DNA of 64,000 nt from JACVRW01 sp963751835 (GCA_963751835.1 CAVVWD010000011.1:124001-188000); one strand, 5' to 3'. Counted from the stretch's first letter, positions 16,193 to 25,297 are shown. Numbers and translations: made by a program. The notes: generated by a model from the sequence alone, not told the origin.

Positions 16193-17953
16193 ATGGCGGC
16201 CTTGCTGCGGTCCGTCCGACGCGGGGAGTTCCATCGGTCGTTCGTGACGAGACTGCTCGACCAGCCGCTGGCGGGTGCGGAGTTCCTCGCCGTCGACACC
16301 GAGACCAACGGGCTCGGGGGCGATTTGTGCGAGCTCACCGAGGTCGGCGCCGTGTTGGTGGGCGGAGGCGAGCTGCACGAGACATTCGACTCGCTGGTCC
16401 GGACGGAACGGCCGCTCTCGCGCGGGATCCAGCGCTTCACCGGCATCACGCAGGGCATGGTCGACGGGGCCCCGCCGCCGGAGGAGGTGCTCCCGGAGCT
16501 CGCCGAAATGCTCGAGGGCCGGGTCTTCGTCGGGCACAACGCCCGCTTCGATCTCGGCGTCCTGCGCCAGGCGTTCGAGCGGGTGGGGCTCGACTGGCCC
16601 AACCCGCCCGCGCTCTGCACGGTCACGCTCGCGCGCAGGTTCGCGCCGCTCGCCCGCCGCCGCTCGCTCGCGCCGCTTGCGGACTCGCTCGGCATCGAGG
16701 TGGCCGAGGTGCACCGGGCGCTGCCGGACGCGCTCACCTGCGCGCGTGTCCTGTGCGCGCTGTTCCCGCGGCTGTGCGCGAACGCGCCGACTGTCGGCGA
16801 CGCCGTCGTGCTCCTGCGCGGGCGGCGCCGGGCCCGGAAGACCGAGCCCCACGAGCGGATCCCGCCCGACCAGCGGCCCGACCTCTCGACGCTCCCCGAC
16901 GACCCGGGCGTCTACATCTTCCGCGACGAGCGCGGGCGGCCGCTGTACGTGGGCAAGTCGGTCTCGCTCCGCACACGCGCGCGGGCCCACTTCTGCGCGC
17001 CCGCGGGCTGGACCGAGCGCGCCGAGATCGTCGACTACCGGCCCACCAACTCGGAGCTCGGCGCTCTCGTGCTCGAGAACCGGCTGATCAAGGAGTGGAG
17101 GCCGGCGGGGAACAGGGCGCTCAAGCGCACGGAGCGCTACTGCTACCTGCGCTGCCGGCTCGACATCCCCTATCCGGTGCTCGACGTGGCCGCCGAGCCG
17201 GCTCCCGGGCACGCCGTGAACATCGGGCCGCTCGGCAGCCGGCCACTGGCGCGCGAGCTGGCGGACCAGCTCACGTCGCTGTACCGCCTGCGCCACTGCG
17301 GGCGCACGCTGAAGCTCCGCGAGCACCCATCCGCATACGGCCAGATGGGGCGCTGCGTCTCCCCCTGCCTAGGCGATCTCGACCCGAACGCCTATCGCCG
17401 CCAGGTGGACGCCGCGCTCGCCCACTTCGAGGAACCCGGCGCCGGCGAGGCGCTGATCGCGGAAATCGACCGGCGCATCCGCGAGGCGGCGGTCGCGCAG
17501 CGCTTCGAGCGCGCGGCGGCGCTGCTGCGCCGCAAGGAGCGGCTCGCGTGGGTGCTCGAACGGCTCGACGGCATGCTGCGAGCCACCCACGCCGCGCCGC
17601 GACTGGTGCTCGCGCGGCATCCGGTCAAGGAGCGCTTCGACGCATTCTGGATCGTCCAGGGCAGGCTGGTGGACTGGGGGCCGCTGCCGGGGCCGACCGA
17701 GCTGGCCGCGCGCACCGAGGCGGCGCTCGCCCGGCCGCCCGGCCGCACCGTAATTCCCGTGGACGAGGTGGATGAGCTGAGGATCGTGGCCGGCTGGATC
17801 GCCGAGCACGAGCCGCCCGTCCTCGAGCTCGACCCGGCGCCTTCGGAGCCCGACCTGCTGCGCTTCGCTGCCGCGTCTACGCCCGCTGCGCCGGAGCTCG
17901 CTCCGCCACCGCTTTCAGGTTCTCGAGCGACCTCTGCAGCCACGAGCTCATGA
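16193..17953 (+). CDS. DEDD exonuclease / UvrC-like GIY-YIG nuclease fusion
   Basis: This 586-residue protein has an N-terminal DnaQ-type 3'-5' exonuclease (residues ~25-190; FLAVDTETNG as ExoI, GHNARFDLGVL as ExoII, HRALPDA as ExoIII). A GIY-YIG domain (~230-310; PGVYIFRDERGRPLYVGKS) and a UvrC-like UVR/middle region follow. This architecture is common in actinobacteria and acts in nucleotide excision-type repair. The UvrC RNase-H-like C-terminal half is absent, as in Cho-type proteins. A low-complexity Ala/Pro/Ser tail closes the protein. Confidence 0.85.
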   Translation: MAALLRSVRRGEFHRSFVTRLLDQPLAGAEFLAVDTETNGLGGDLCELTEVGAVLVGGGELHETFDSLVRTERPLSRGIQRFTGITQGMVDGAPPPEEVLPELAEMLEGRVFVGHNARFDLGVLRQAFERVGLDWPNPPALCTVTLARRFAPLARRRSLAPLADSLGIEVAEVHRALPDALTCARVLCALFPRLCANAPTVGDAVVLLRGRRRARKTEPHERIPPDQRPDLSTLPDDPGVYIFRDERGRPLYVGKSVSLRTRARAHFCAPAGWTERAEIVDYRPTNSELGALVLENRLIKEWRPAGNRALKRTERYCYLRCRLDIPYPVLDVAAEPAPGHAVNIGPLGSRPLARELADQLTSLYRLRHCGRTLKLREHPSAYGQMGRCVSPCLGDLDPNAYRRQVDAALAHFEEPGAGEALIAEIDRRIREAAVAQRFERAAALLRRKERLAWVLERLDGMLRATHAAPRLVLARHPVKERFDAFWIVQGRLVDWGPLPGPTELAARTEAALARPPGRTVIPVDEVDELRIVAGWIAEHEPPVLELDPAPSEPDLLRFAAASTPAAPELAPPPLSGSRATSAATSS

Positions 17954-18021
17954 TGCGGCGGCCGGCCAGCGCGCCGAAGACCTCATCCCGATCGGACGCT
18001 GCCAACCCGGGCTCAGTATGA

Positions 18022-18035
18022 AGACAAATAGGTAC
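18022..18035. promoter_or_regulatory. C1-regulon 14-bp site upstream of pabB-pabC
   Basis: AGACAAATAGGTAC fits RNACAAATTNGTMC at 13 of 14 positions (A at position 9). It ends 13 bp before the pabB ATG. Part of it overlaps a TACAAT -10-like hexamer, so a promoter explanation is also possible. Confidence 0.45.
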
Positions 18036-18048
18036 AATCGCGCCGCGC

Positions 18049-20160
18049 ATGCGCCCTCCCAGCCGTGCCCGCCTGCTCAGGATCCCGCTCGAGGCCGACG
18101 TGCCCGCGCACCGCGCCTCGTTGCTGGTTCGCGGGGATCAGCGGCCGTTCACACTCGCCGGCGCGTGGGCCGGCGGCGGCGCGCTCGTGGGATCGGAGCC
18201 GCTCGCCGTCGCCCGGGCCGACGAAGACCCGTTCGACGTTCTCGACGTGCAGCCCGAGGTGGAGCCCGACGACGACGCCCACGACGCGGTCGGCGGCGGC
18301 TGGTTCGGCTTTCTCGGCTACGGACTCGGGGCCCGGCTCGAGCCCGTGCCCCCCTCCCCGCCGCGGCCCGTGCCGCTGCCGGAGTTCGCGCTCGCCTTCT
18401 ACGACCATCTGCTGCACCTGGATGCCGAGGGGCGCTGGTGGTTCGAGGCGCTCTGGACCGAGGAGCGCGACGCGGCGCTGCGGGAGCGCCGCGAGCGGCT
18501 GTCGGGACGCCTCGTGGCCGGCGTGCGCGAACGGCCGGTGTGGGTCGGCACGTTCAGGCCGGCGGCGCCCGGTGCCGCGGGGCAGCTCGCCGCCGTGGCG
18601 GCGTGTCGCGAGCGGATCGCGGCCGGAGAGATCTTCCAGGCGAACCTGTGCCTGCGCCTCGACTCCCGCTTCGAGGGGAACCCGGCCGACCTCTTCGCAC
18701 GCGTAACGCGCGAGCTCGGCCCCCGTCACGCCGCATTCGCCGCCGGCCCCTGGGGGGCCGTCTGCAGCCTCTCGCCCGAGCTCTTCCTGCGCCGCCGGGG
18801 CCGCGAGGTGCTGAGCGAGCCGATCAAGGGAACTGCCCCGCGCGACGACGAGGGCCGGCTGCGGCTCGCCCGGTCGGTCAAGGACCGCGCCGAGAACGTG
18901 ATGATCGTCGACCTCATGCGCAACGACCTCGGGCGCGTGTGCGAGTACGGCTCGGTCCACGTGCCCGAGCTGACGGCGCCGCGCCCCGCTCCCGGGGTGT
19001 GGCATCTCGTGTCGAGCGTCGCCGGCACGCTGAGGCCGGACGTGGGCGACGGCGAGCTCCTGCGGGCAACCTTCCCGCCCGGGTCGGTCACGGGCGCGCC
19101 GAAGATCCAGACAATGCGCGTGATCGCCGAGCTCGAGGCGAGCGGGCGCGAGGCGTACACCGGCGCGATCGGCTACGCGAGCCCCGTCGCCGGGCTCGAG
19201 TTGAACGTGGCCATCAGGACGCTCGAGATCAGCGGCGACCGGATCTGGCTCGGCGCCGGCGGCGGCATCACGTCCGGGTCCGATCCGCAGGCCGAGCTCG
19301 AGGAGTGCTTCCTCAAGGCGAGGCCGGTGATCGAGGCGGCCGGGGGGCGTCTTGCTGACCTGCCCGGCCCGCTCCCGGTGGCGGCCGCCAGCCCGCCACC
19401 GCCTCTCGCGCTCACGGGCGGCGCCGACCGGCCCGATCCGGATCTCGGCGTGTTCTCGACGATGCTCGTGCGCGCTGGCCGGGTCGTCGATCTCGACGCC
19501 CACGTCGGCCGCCTGCGCCACAGCGTACGAACGCTCTACGGGCGCGACCTGCCGCGCGAGCTCGAGAGCCGGGTGCTGGAGGCCGCCGCCGGCGGACCGT
19601 TCCTGCGCCTGCGGGTGCTGGCGCTGCCGGACGCCGGCGGGCTCCGTGTGACGATCGAGGCGGACGAGCTGCGGTCGGAGCCCGACTCCGAGCCCGTGGC
19701 GCTGGTGCCGGCCGTCCTCCCCGGGGGTCTCGGCGAGCACAAGTGGATCGACCGACGCCTCCTCGCGGAGCTGGAGCGCAGGCTCGGCGGCGTCCCGCTG
19801 CTCGTCGACCACGACGGGCAGGTCCTCGAGGCCGCCTTCGCGAACGTCTGGGTCGCCGAGGGAGAGACGCTCGTCACGCCCCCGCTCGACGGCCGCCAGC
19901 TGCCGGGCACCGTCCGGGCGGCGCTGCTGTCCGCCGCCCGCGACGGCTTCGAGGTGCGCGAGGAGGCGGTCACGCTCGAGCGCCTCGCCCGGGCGGACGA
20001 GATCCTCCTCAGCTCCTCGATTCGGGGCGTCTACCCCGGAACGCTCGCCGGGCGACGGGCGGCGCGCTTCGAGATCGGCGCCCGACTCGTCGCGGCGCTC
20101 GAGGAGCGCGCGGCGGCGGCCGCACGTTCCCGCCCGAGCGGGCGCGCGGTCATCCGCTGA
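18049..20160 (+). CDS. pabBC: Aminodeoxychorismate synthase component I fused to 4-amino-4-deoxychorismate lyase
   Basis: In this 703-residue fusion, residues ~1-440 form the chorismate-binding enzyme (PIKGTAPR, DLMRNDLGRV, FPPGSVTGAPKIQTM, YTGAIGY). Residues ~465-690 form a class IV aminotransferase-fold lyase with the PLP lysine in EHKWIDRR. Together they make p-aminobenzoate for folate, given ammonia from a separate PabA. The fusion order is known in bacteria. Placement next to a C1-THF cyclohydrolase-like gene and behind a copy of the 14-bp C1 motif suggests folate supply is tied to C1 metabolism here. The 3' end overlaps the convergent neighbour by 11 bp. Confidence 0.9.
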   Translation: MRPPSRARLLRIPLEADVPAHRASLLVRGDQRPFTLAGAWAGGGALVGSEPLAVARADEDPFDVLDVQPEVEPDDDAHDAVGGGWFGFLGYGLGARLEPVPPSPPRPVPLPEFALAFYDHLLHLDAEGRWWFEALWTEERDAALRERRERLSGRLVAGVRERPVWVGTFRPAAPGAAGQLAAVAACRERIAAGEIFQANLCLRLDSRFEGNPADLFARVTRELGPRHAAFAAGPWGAVCSLSPELFLRRRGREVLSEPIKGTAPRDDEGRLRLARSVKDRAENVMIVDLMRNDLGRVCEYGSVHVPELTAPRPAPGVWHLVSSVAGTLRPDVGDGELLRATFPPGSVTGAPKIQTMRVIAELEASGREAYTGAIGYASPVAGLELNVAIRTLEISGDRIWLGAGGGITSGSDPQAELEECFLKARPVIEAAGGRLADLPGPLPVAAASPPPPLALTGGADRPDPDLGVFSTMLVRAGRVVDLDAHVGRLRHSVRTLYGRDLPRELESRVLEAAAGGPFLRLRVLALPDAGGLRVTIEADELRSEPDSEPVALVPAVLPGGLGEHKWIDRRLLAELERRLGGVPLLVDHDGQVLEAAFANVWVAEGETLVTPPLDGRQLPGTVRAALLSAARDGFEVREEAVTLERLARADEILLSSSIRGVYPGTLAGRRAARFEIGARLVAALEERAAAAARSRPSGRAVIR

Positions 20161-20740
20161 GGTCGCGCGCGGCTTCCCGGGCCGAGGCGGCCCGGGCTCT
20201 CGCGTCCCTGGCCCGGGTGAGCTCCTCGGCCTCGGGCCGGGCCTCGAGATTGATCTCCACCAGCGCCGCTGAGGCGGCGGCCGCCGCCTCCGCGATCAGC
20301 ACCCCGGCGACGGCGTCGCCGCCGACGGCCGGGCCGGCCACGGCCGCCAGCTCGGCCCCGCTCTCGGCCACCTCGGCGGCAACCTCCGCGACGGCGAGTG
20401 GGGCCGCACTCGCCTGCGTGAGCGCAGCCTCGAGCCGACGGGCGCGCTCCGGGTCGTCGCGTGGCAGCCGCATGGCCTCCAGCACCGGCCCGTAGGACGA
20501 GAGCTCGCGCTCGGCCAGTTCCAGCGCCTGCCCGCGGAGGGCCGCCAGCCGATCGGGCAGGTCCACGCGAGGCCTGACCGCCGCGTCCGCCCGGCCCAGC
20601 TCGATGCGCGCCACCATCTCGACTAGAGCGGCGCCGAGCGCGCACGCGCCCGCGGCCGCCGAACCCCCTCCTGGGGCGGGGGTCGGCGCAGCCACCTCGT
20701 CCAGGAACGAGCCCAGCGGCTGCTCGGCTAAGCGGTCCAT
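20150..20740 (-). CDS. Cyclodeaminase/cyclohydrolase family protein (methenyl-THF cyclohydrolase-like)
   Basis: This 196-residue, all-helical protein of the formiminotransferase-cyclodeaminase C-terminal family has the diagnostic N-terminal PTPAPGGGSAAA loop and an Ala-rich remainder. Stand-alone members act as methenyl-THF cyclohydrolases (FchA) or formimino-THF cyclodeaminases. With formate-THF ligase in the same window, the cyclohydrolase role is more likely. Its start is 31 bp from the 14-bp site at 20772, which lies between it and the divergent dioxygenase gene. Confidence 0.8.
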   Translation of the reverse strand: MDRLAEQPLGSFLDEVAAPTPAPGGGSAAAGACALGAALVEMVARIELGRADAAVRPRVDLPDRLAALRGQALELAERELSSYGPVLEAMRLPRDDPERARRLEAALTQASAAPLAVAEVAAEVAESGAELAAVAGPAVGGDAVAGVLIAEAAAAASAALVEINLEARPEAEELTRARDARARAASAREAARDLSG

Positions 20741-20771
20741 CCGCGGCGATGCTATTGCGGTAGCCTCGCCT

Positions 20772-20785
20772 GAACGAATTCGTCC
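20772..20785. promoter_or_regulatory. C1-regulon 14-bp site between cyclohydrolase-like and dioxygenase genes
   Basis: GAACGAATTCGTCC carries the ACGAATTCGT palindrome and fits RNACAAATTNGTMC with one change. It ends 14 bp before the dioxygenase ATG (before an AGGGGAG ribosome-binding site) and 31 bp from the divergent cyclohydrolase-like start, so it could control both. Confidence 0.6.
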
Positions 20786-20799
20786 ACAGGGGAGATGCG

Positions 20800-21678
20800 A
20801 TGACGACGGCGCTGGGTGCGAGCGTCCTCGAGGACGTAAGCGACGAGCAGGTGGAGAGCTTCCGCCGCGACGGCTTCCTGATCCTCGAGGAGGGCTTCCT
20901 CTCGCCCGCCACCGTCGAGGTGCTGCGCGAGCGCTTCGCGGCGCTCTTCCGGAGCGAGTACGCCACCGGCATCGCCCCCGACGAGGTCAACTGGAAGCAG
21001 GGGCGCGATCCCGAGGACCGGACACGCCAGATCTGCAACGGCTGGCGCTCGGATGACCTGATCGCCGCGCAGGTGCTGAGCGAGCGGACCGGGCGCATCG
21101 CCTCCAAGCTGATGGGCTACCGCGGTGCGCGCATGGTCCAGGACAACTGTCTGTGGAAGCCGCCAGGGGCGCGCTCGCTCGGGATGCACCAGGACGCCTC
21201 CTACGCCGGATACCTCGCCCCTCCCGAGATGATCACCTGCTGGGTCGCGCTCGACGACACGCTGCCCGGCGGCGGCACGGTCGAGCACGTGAGGGGCTCG
21301 CACCTCTGGCCCAAGACGCCGCCGGACCGCGACAGCTTCCACGCCCCGGACGACTGGCTCGCCCCGATGGCGGCGGCGACGCCGGAGGGGGTGGAGCCGG
21401 AGCGCGTGCCGGTGGTGGTCAAGGCCGGCGGCTGCGCTTTCCATCACGGCTGGACGTTCCACGGCTCGGGGCCGAACGAGGCGACGGTCGAGCGCCGCTC
21501 GCTCGTCACGCACATGACGCCGGCGGAGGCGCGCTTCCACCCCACCAATGTGGACCTGATCTACTCGCGCTACCGTCGCCGCGGCGATCTCTCCCTCGAC
21601 GAGTCGTTCTTCCCGGTGCTCTGGGACGAGAACGGCGGCCGCAGTGCGTGGCTTGCGTCGCTGCCCGAGCTGCCGTAG
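20800..21678 (+). CDS. Phytanoyl-CoA dioxygenase-family Fe(II)/2-oxoglutarate oxygenase
   Basis: This 292-residue PhyH-family protein has the iron triad as His-x-Asp in GMHQDASYAG and the distal His in FHHGWTFHGSGPN, with a 2-oxoglutarate-binding Arg shortly after (ERRSLVTH). The family hydroxylates carbons next to heteroatoms or carboxylates, and oxidative demethylation of N-methyl compounds is one known outcome. Context (a C1 operator upstream and a GcvT-like gene downstream on the same strand) makes an N-methyl or related C1 substrate plausible, but the substrate cannot be read from the sequence. Confidence 0.8.
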   Translation: MTTALGASVLEDVSDEQVESFRRDGFLILEEGFLSPATVEVLRERFAALFRSEYATGIAPDEVNWKQGRDPEDRTRQICNGWRSDDLIAAQVLSERTGRIASKLMGYRGARMVQDNCLWKPPGARSLGMHQDASYAGYLAPPEMITCWVALDDTLPGGGTVEHVRGSHLWPKTPPDRDSFHAPDDWLAPMAAATPEGVEPERVPVVVKAGGCAFHHGWTFHGSGPNEATVERRSLVTHMTPAEARFHPTNVDLIYSRYRRRGDLSLDESFFPVLWDENGGRSAWLASLPELP

Positions 21679-21851
21679 GCCGGGCTCAGCCGAGCGACAG
21701 CACGACCATTCCGATGAGGACTCCCGCCACGCCCACGAGCCGGTGCCGGGCCACCCACGCGAGCGCCGCCGCGGCGCCCAGCACGAAGCCGCTGGTCAGC
21801 GCATCGCTGATGGACTTGTCCCGGCGAGCCGACCTGGGATAGGGTGCCGCT

Positions 21852-21865
21852 GCACAAATTCGTCC
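21852..21865. promoter_or_regulatory. C1-regulon 14-bp site upstream of gcvT-like gene
   Basis: GCACAAATTCGTCC fits RNACAAATTNGTMC and ends 20 bp before the ATG, just before a GGAGAGGGGAG ribosome-binding site. Confidence 0.6.
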
Positions 21866-21885
21866 ATCCGGAGAGGGGAGTGTAA

Positions 21886-23007
21886 ATGCCGGAGCTCAAG
21901 CGGAGCGCCTTCTACGACGTGCAGGACCAGCTCGGCGCGGCCTGGACGGATTGGGAAAACTGGGCCTGGGCGGACTATTTCGGGGACGCCACGGCCGAGC
22001 ACGAGGCCACGCGCAACGCGTCGAACCTCTGGGACGAGTCGCCGCTGCGCAAGTGGGACATGAAGGGCCCCGACGCGCTCGCGCTCGCCGACGTCCTGTT
22101 CACGAACGACATGGCCGCCCTCGAGGTCGGGCAGGTGCGCTACGGCGCAATCTGCGACGACGACGGCCAGATGATCATGGACGGCACGATCTTCAAGCTC
22201 GGCGACGAGCACTGCTTCTCGATCACGAGCTACGACTCGGACCTCGACTGGTACCGGCAGGTGACCTCAGACCGTGGGCTGAACGTGGAGATCGAGGATG
22301 TGACGGAAGCCATGCCCCACCTCCAGGTGCAGGGGCCGAAGTCCCGCGAGATCCTGGCCCCGCTGGCGGAGGGTGTCGACCTGGGTTCGCTGCGCTATTT
22401 CAGGTTCGAGCCGGACGCCAAGGTGGCCGGCATCGACTGTCTCGTCTCGCGCACCGGCTACTCGGGTGAGCTCGGCTACGAGCTCTATTGCAAGCCCGAG
22501 GACGCCGCCGATCTCTGGAACGCGGTGCTCGATGCCGGCAAGCCGCAGGGAATGCTGCCGATCGGCCTGTCCGCCATCGAAACGCTCCGGATCGAGTCCG
22601 GGTTGCTGTTCCCCGACATCGACTACTTCCCGCACAAGACGGACCCCTACGAGGTGCGCCTCGACAGGATGGTCAAGCTCGACAAGCCCGGCGACTTCGT
22701 CGGCAAGGCCGCGCTCAAGCGCATCGCCGAGGAGGGGACGCCGCGCCTGCTGACCACGCTTGAGCTCGAGGGCGGGGAGACGCCCGAGTACGGCGCGGCG
22801 GTGACGCAGGACGGCCGCGAGGTCGGGATCGTTCGCAGCCCCTGCGAGAGCCCCACGCTCGGCAAGCAGATCGCCATGGCCGCCATCGACCGCGACCTGA
22901 ACAGCGAGGGCACCGAGGTCGAGGTGGCGTTGGGCGACGGCACCGTGAAGGCCACCGTGGCGGCGTTCCCCGTCTACGACACCGAGAAGACGCGACCGCG
23001 CTCCTGA
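21886..23007 (+). CDS. GcvT-family tetrahydrofolate-dependent aminomethyltransferase/demethylase
   Basis: This 373-residue GcvT/DmdA-like protein has the folate-binding domain with YGAICDDDGQMIMDGTIF, the GYSGELGYELY motif and a C-terminal barrel domain (KPGDFVGKAALKRI, SPTLGKQIAMAAID). Homologues move a methyl or methylene group from glycine-cleavage H protein, DMSP or methylated amines to THF. No gcvP/gcvH genes are nearby, so a catabolic demethylase feeding THF is more likely than glycine cleavage. Preceded by a C1-type operator; its last 34 bp overlap the convergent malyl-CoA-lyase-like gene. Confidence 0.8.
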   Translation: MPELKRSAFYDVQDQLGAAWTDWENWAWADYFGDATAEHEATRNASNLWDESPLRKWDMKGPDALALADVLFTNDMAALEVGQVRYGAICDDDGQMIMDGTIFKLGDEHCFSITSYDSDLDWYRQVTSDRGLNVEIEDVTEAMPHLQVQGPKSREILAPLAEGVDLGSLRYFRFEPDAKVAGIDCLVSRTGYSGELGYELYCKPEDAADLWNAVLDAGKPQGMLPIGLSAIETLRIESGLLFPDIDYFPHKTDPYEVRLDRMVKLDKPGDFVGKAALKRIAEEGTPRLLTTLELEGGETPEYGAAVTQDGREVGIVRSPCESPTLGKQIAMAAIDRDLNSEGTEVEVALGDGTVKATVAAFPVYDTEKTRPRS

Positions 23008-23984
23008 GCCGGCCGCGGCTCGCGCGCCTCAATCTGCTCGAGCTTCGCGAGCAGGTTCTCGGCCATCCTGATCGACGCCGCGTCGATCAGGCGACCGTCT
23101 AGGGAGACCGCGCCCTTGCCGTCCGCCGCGGCGTCGCGCATTGCGTCGATGATGCGGCGCGTGCGCTCGACGAGCCGCGGCGCGGGCGTGAACACCTCGT
23201 TCGCGAGCTCGATCTGCGACGGGTGGATCGCCCACTTGCCCTCATAGCCGAGCACGGCGGAGCGCCGCGCGGCGGCGAGGTAGCCCTCGCGATCGGTGAA
23301 GTCCCCAAACGGCCCGTCGATCGGGCGGAGCCCGTGCGCGCGGCAGGTCACGGCGATCCTCGACAGCGGGTAGTGCCACTGGTCGCCCCAGTGCCGCTCG
23401 CGCTCCGGCGTGCCATTGGGGTCCGTGAGCACCGAGTAGTTGGGGTCGACGCCGCCGATCGAGGCCGTGTGGCTCTGGATCGACGCCGCGTAGTCCGCCA
23501 CTCCGAAGATCATCGCCTCCATGCGCTCCGGGCAGGCGGTTGCGATCTCGTCGACGTTCACCATCCCGATCGCGGTCTCGATCAGCACGGCGAGCCCGAC
23601 CTGATGCTCGAAGCCCATCGCCTCCTCTATCTGGGACAGGAGAGTGGCCACGAAGTGGACGTCACCGGCGCCGCTGACCTTCGGGATGACGATCGCGTCG
23701 ACGGTCTGCCCGGCGTGCTCGACCACGTCGACCACGTCGCGGTAGCACCAGTGGGTGTCGAGCCCGTTGATCCGCACTGACACCGAGCAGGAGCTCCAGT
23801 CGAGCTCCCGCAGGGCGTCGATGGTGTTCAGGCGCGCCTGCTCCTTGTCGTCGGGCGCCACCGCGTCCTCCAGATCGAGCATGACCACGTCCGCACCCAG
23901 CCCCGGCGCCTTCTCGAGCATGCGCACGTTGCTGCCGGGCACGGCCAGCTCGCTTCGATGGAGTCGCGTCTTGGTCGGCTTCAT
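22974..23984 (-). CDS. HpcH/HpaI aldolase, malyl-CoA-lyase-like (CitE family)
   Basis: This 336-residue protein has RSELAVPGSN at the CoA-binding start, VMLDLEDAV (metal-binding segment), RINGLDTHW, LIETAIGMVN and GVADYAAS, all typical of malyl-CoA/citramalyl-CoA lyases. Malyl-CoA lyase splits malyl-CoA into acetyl-CoA and glyoxylate in the serine cycle. Start chosen at MKPTKTRLHR, as usual for the family. It is divergent from a serine-glyoxylate-aminotransferase-like gene with a perfect 14-bp palindrome between them, so the two are probably co-regulated. Exact CoA ester not proven. Confidence 0.82.
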   Translation of the reverse strand: MKPTKTRLHRSELAVPGSNVRMLEKAPGLGADVVMLDLEDAVAPDDKEQARLNTIDALRELDWSSCSVSVRINGLDTHWCYRDVVDVVEHAGQTVDAIVIPKVSGAGDVHFVATLLSQIEEAMGFEHQVGLAVLIETAIGMVNVDEIATACPERMEAMIFGVADYAASIQSHTASIGGVDPNYSVLTDPNGTPERERHWGDQWHYPLSRIAVTCRAHGLRPIDGPFGDFTDREGYLAAARRSAVLGYEGKWAIHPSQIELANEVFTPAPRLVERTRRIIDAMRDAAADGKGAVSLDGRLIDAASIRMAENLLAKLEQIEAREPRPAQERGRVFSVS

Positions 23985-24028
23985 GAAGGGAACTAGAGCG
24001 GGCCTCGCTCCCGACGGCAAGCCGGAAT

Positions 24029-24042
24029 AGACAAATTTGTCT
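24029..24042. promoter_or_regulatory. C1-regulon 14-bp perfect palindrome between malyl-CoA-lyase-like and aminotransferase genes
   Basis: AGACAAATTTGTCT is a perfect 14-bp palindrome in the 153-bp divergent intergenic region, 45 bp from one start and 96 bp from the other. The flank toward the aminotransferase is unusually AT-rich (GATATATAGATTTTTCTTTC), consistent with promoter DNA. Confidence 0.65.
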
Positions 24043-24137
24043 GGTCTCTACACCGGGCTCGATATATAGATTTTTCTTTCAGCCATTGGCGAAATTCTTA
24101 GCTTGAACCTGATGAGATCATCCGGCAGGCTGAGAGC

Positions 24138-25289
24138 ATGGACCGAGACTTGCCGGTACTTGACCCGCCCGAGCGTCTCCTCTGCGGCCCCGGGCCCACC
24201 AACGTCGAGCCCTCGGTGCTCGCGGCCATGGGCCGGCCGATGATCGGCCATCTCGACCCGCACATGCACGAGATCCTGCTCGAGGTCGTCTCTATGCTGC
24301 GGCGCACGTACCGGATGCCCGACGGGCTCGTCCTCCCGCTGCATTGCACCGGGATGGCGGGGATGGAGACGGGCATCGCCAACCTGCTCGAGCCCGGCGA
24401 CACCGCGATCGTCGCGCGCGCGGGCTTCTTCGGAGGCCGGATCGCCGAGATCGCCCGGCGCTACGGCGTGAACGTGGTGGAGGTCGAGGCCGAGTGGGGC
24501 GAGGCCGTGCCGAACGAGCGCATACTGCGCGCGCTCGACGAGCACCCGGCGGCCCGGCTGGTTGCTGTGGTCCACGCCGAGACCTCCACCGGCGTCGAGC
24601 ATCCGCTCGCCGAGTTAGGCGCCGCGCTGCGCGGGCGCGACACGCTGCTGATGGCGGACTGCGTGACCTCGCTCGGTGGAGTCGAGCTCGACGTGGGCGG
24701 CTGGGGCGTCGATTACGCCTACTCGTGCACGCAGAAGTGCCTCGCGGCGCCCCCCGGGATGTCGCCGGTCGCGGTCTCGGAGGCCGGCCTCGAACGGATC
24801 CGGGCCCGAACGCAGCCGGTCCCGTTCTCATTCGACCTGCTCCTGCTGGAGCGCTACTGGATCGAACGGCCCGCCGCCTATCACCACACCGCGCCGATCC
24901 TGCACATCTACGCGCTGCACGAGGCGCTCAGGCTCGTGCTCGAGGAGGGGCTCGAGGCGCGCTGGGCGCGGCACTCGGAAGCGGGGGAGCACCTGCAACG
25001 CAGCATCAGCGATCGCGGACTCGAGCCGCTGGCAGACCCTGCGCTCCAGCTGGCGCCGCTCACCGCCGTGCGCGTTCCCGAGGGGGTGGACGGAAAGGCG
25101 GTGCAGGGCCGGCTGCTGGTACACCACGGCATCGAGGTCGGCGGCGGGCTCGGACCCTCCGCCCCGGCGATGTGGCGCATCGGCCTCATGGGCCGCAACG
25201 CCGACATCGAGACCGCCGACCGGGTGCTCACGGCCCTCGACGAGGAGCTCGCCGCGGCCGGGCGACCCGAGCCGGCGCTGGCGGGCTGA
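24138..25289 (+). CDS. Class V aminotransferase, serine-glyoxylate aminotransferase-like
   Basis: This 383-residue PLP enzyme starts with LLCGPGPTNVEPSVL, typical of alanine/serine-glyoxylate aminotransferases. The PLP lysine lies in SCTQKCLAAPPGM and the cofactor Asp in LMADCVTSLGG. Serine-glyoxylate aminotransferase makes hydroxypyruvate and glycine in the serine cycle. The divergent partner is a malyl-CoA-lyase-like gene whose product would be glyoxylate, which strengthens this reading. Alanine as donor is an alternative. Confidence 0.83.
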   Translation: MDRDLPVLDPPERLLCGPGPTNVEPSVLAAMGRPMIGHLDPHMHEILLEVVSMLRRTYRMPDGLVLPLHCTGMAGMETGIANLLEPGDTAIVARAGFFGGRIAEIARRYGVNVVEVEAEWGEAVPNERILRALDEHPAARLVAVVHAETSTGVEHPLAELGAALRGRDTLLMADCVTSLGGVELDVGGWGVDYAYSCTQKCLAAPPGMSPVAVSEAGLERIRARTQPVPFSFDLLLLERYWIERPAAYHHTAPILHIYALHEALRLVLEEGLEARWARHSEAGEHLQRSISDRGLEPLADPALQLAPLTAVRVPEGVDGKAVQGRLLVHHGIEVGGGLGPSAPAMWRIGLMGRNADIETADRVLTALDEELAAAGRPEPALAG

Positions 25290-25297
25290 GCTGAGAT

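Noticed and set aside
21686..21830. Hydrophobic minus-strand frame reading ALTSGFVLGAAAALAWVARH and LVGVAGVLIGMVVLSLG
   Set aside because: It looks like membrane-protein sequence but has no usable start codon or ribosome-binding site; at most a remnant of ~45 residues.
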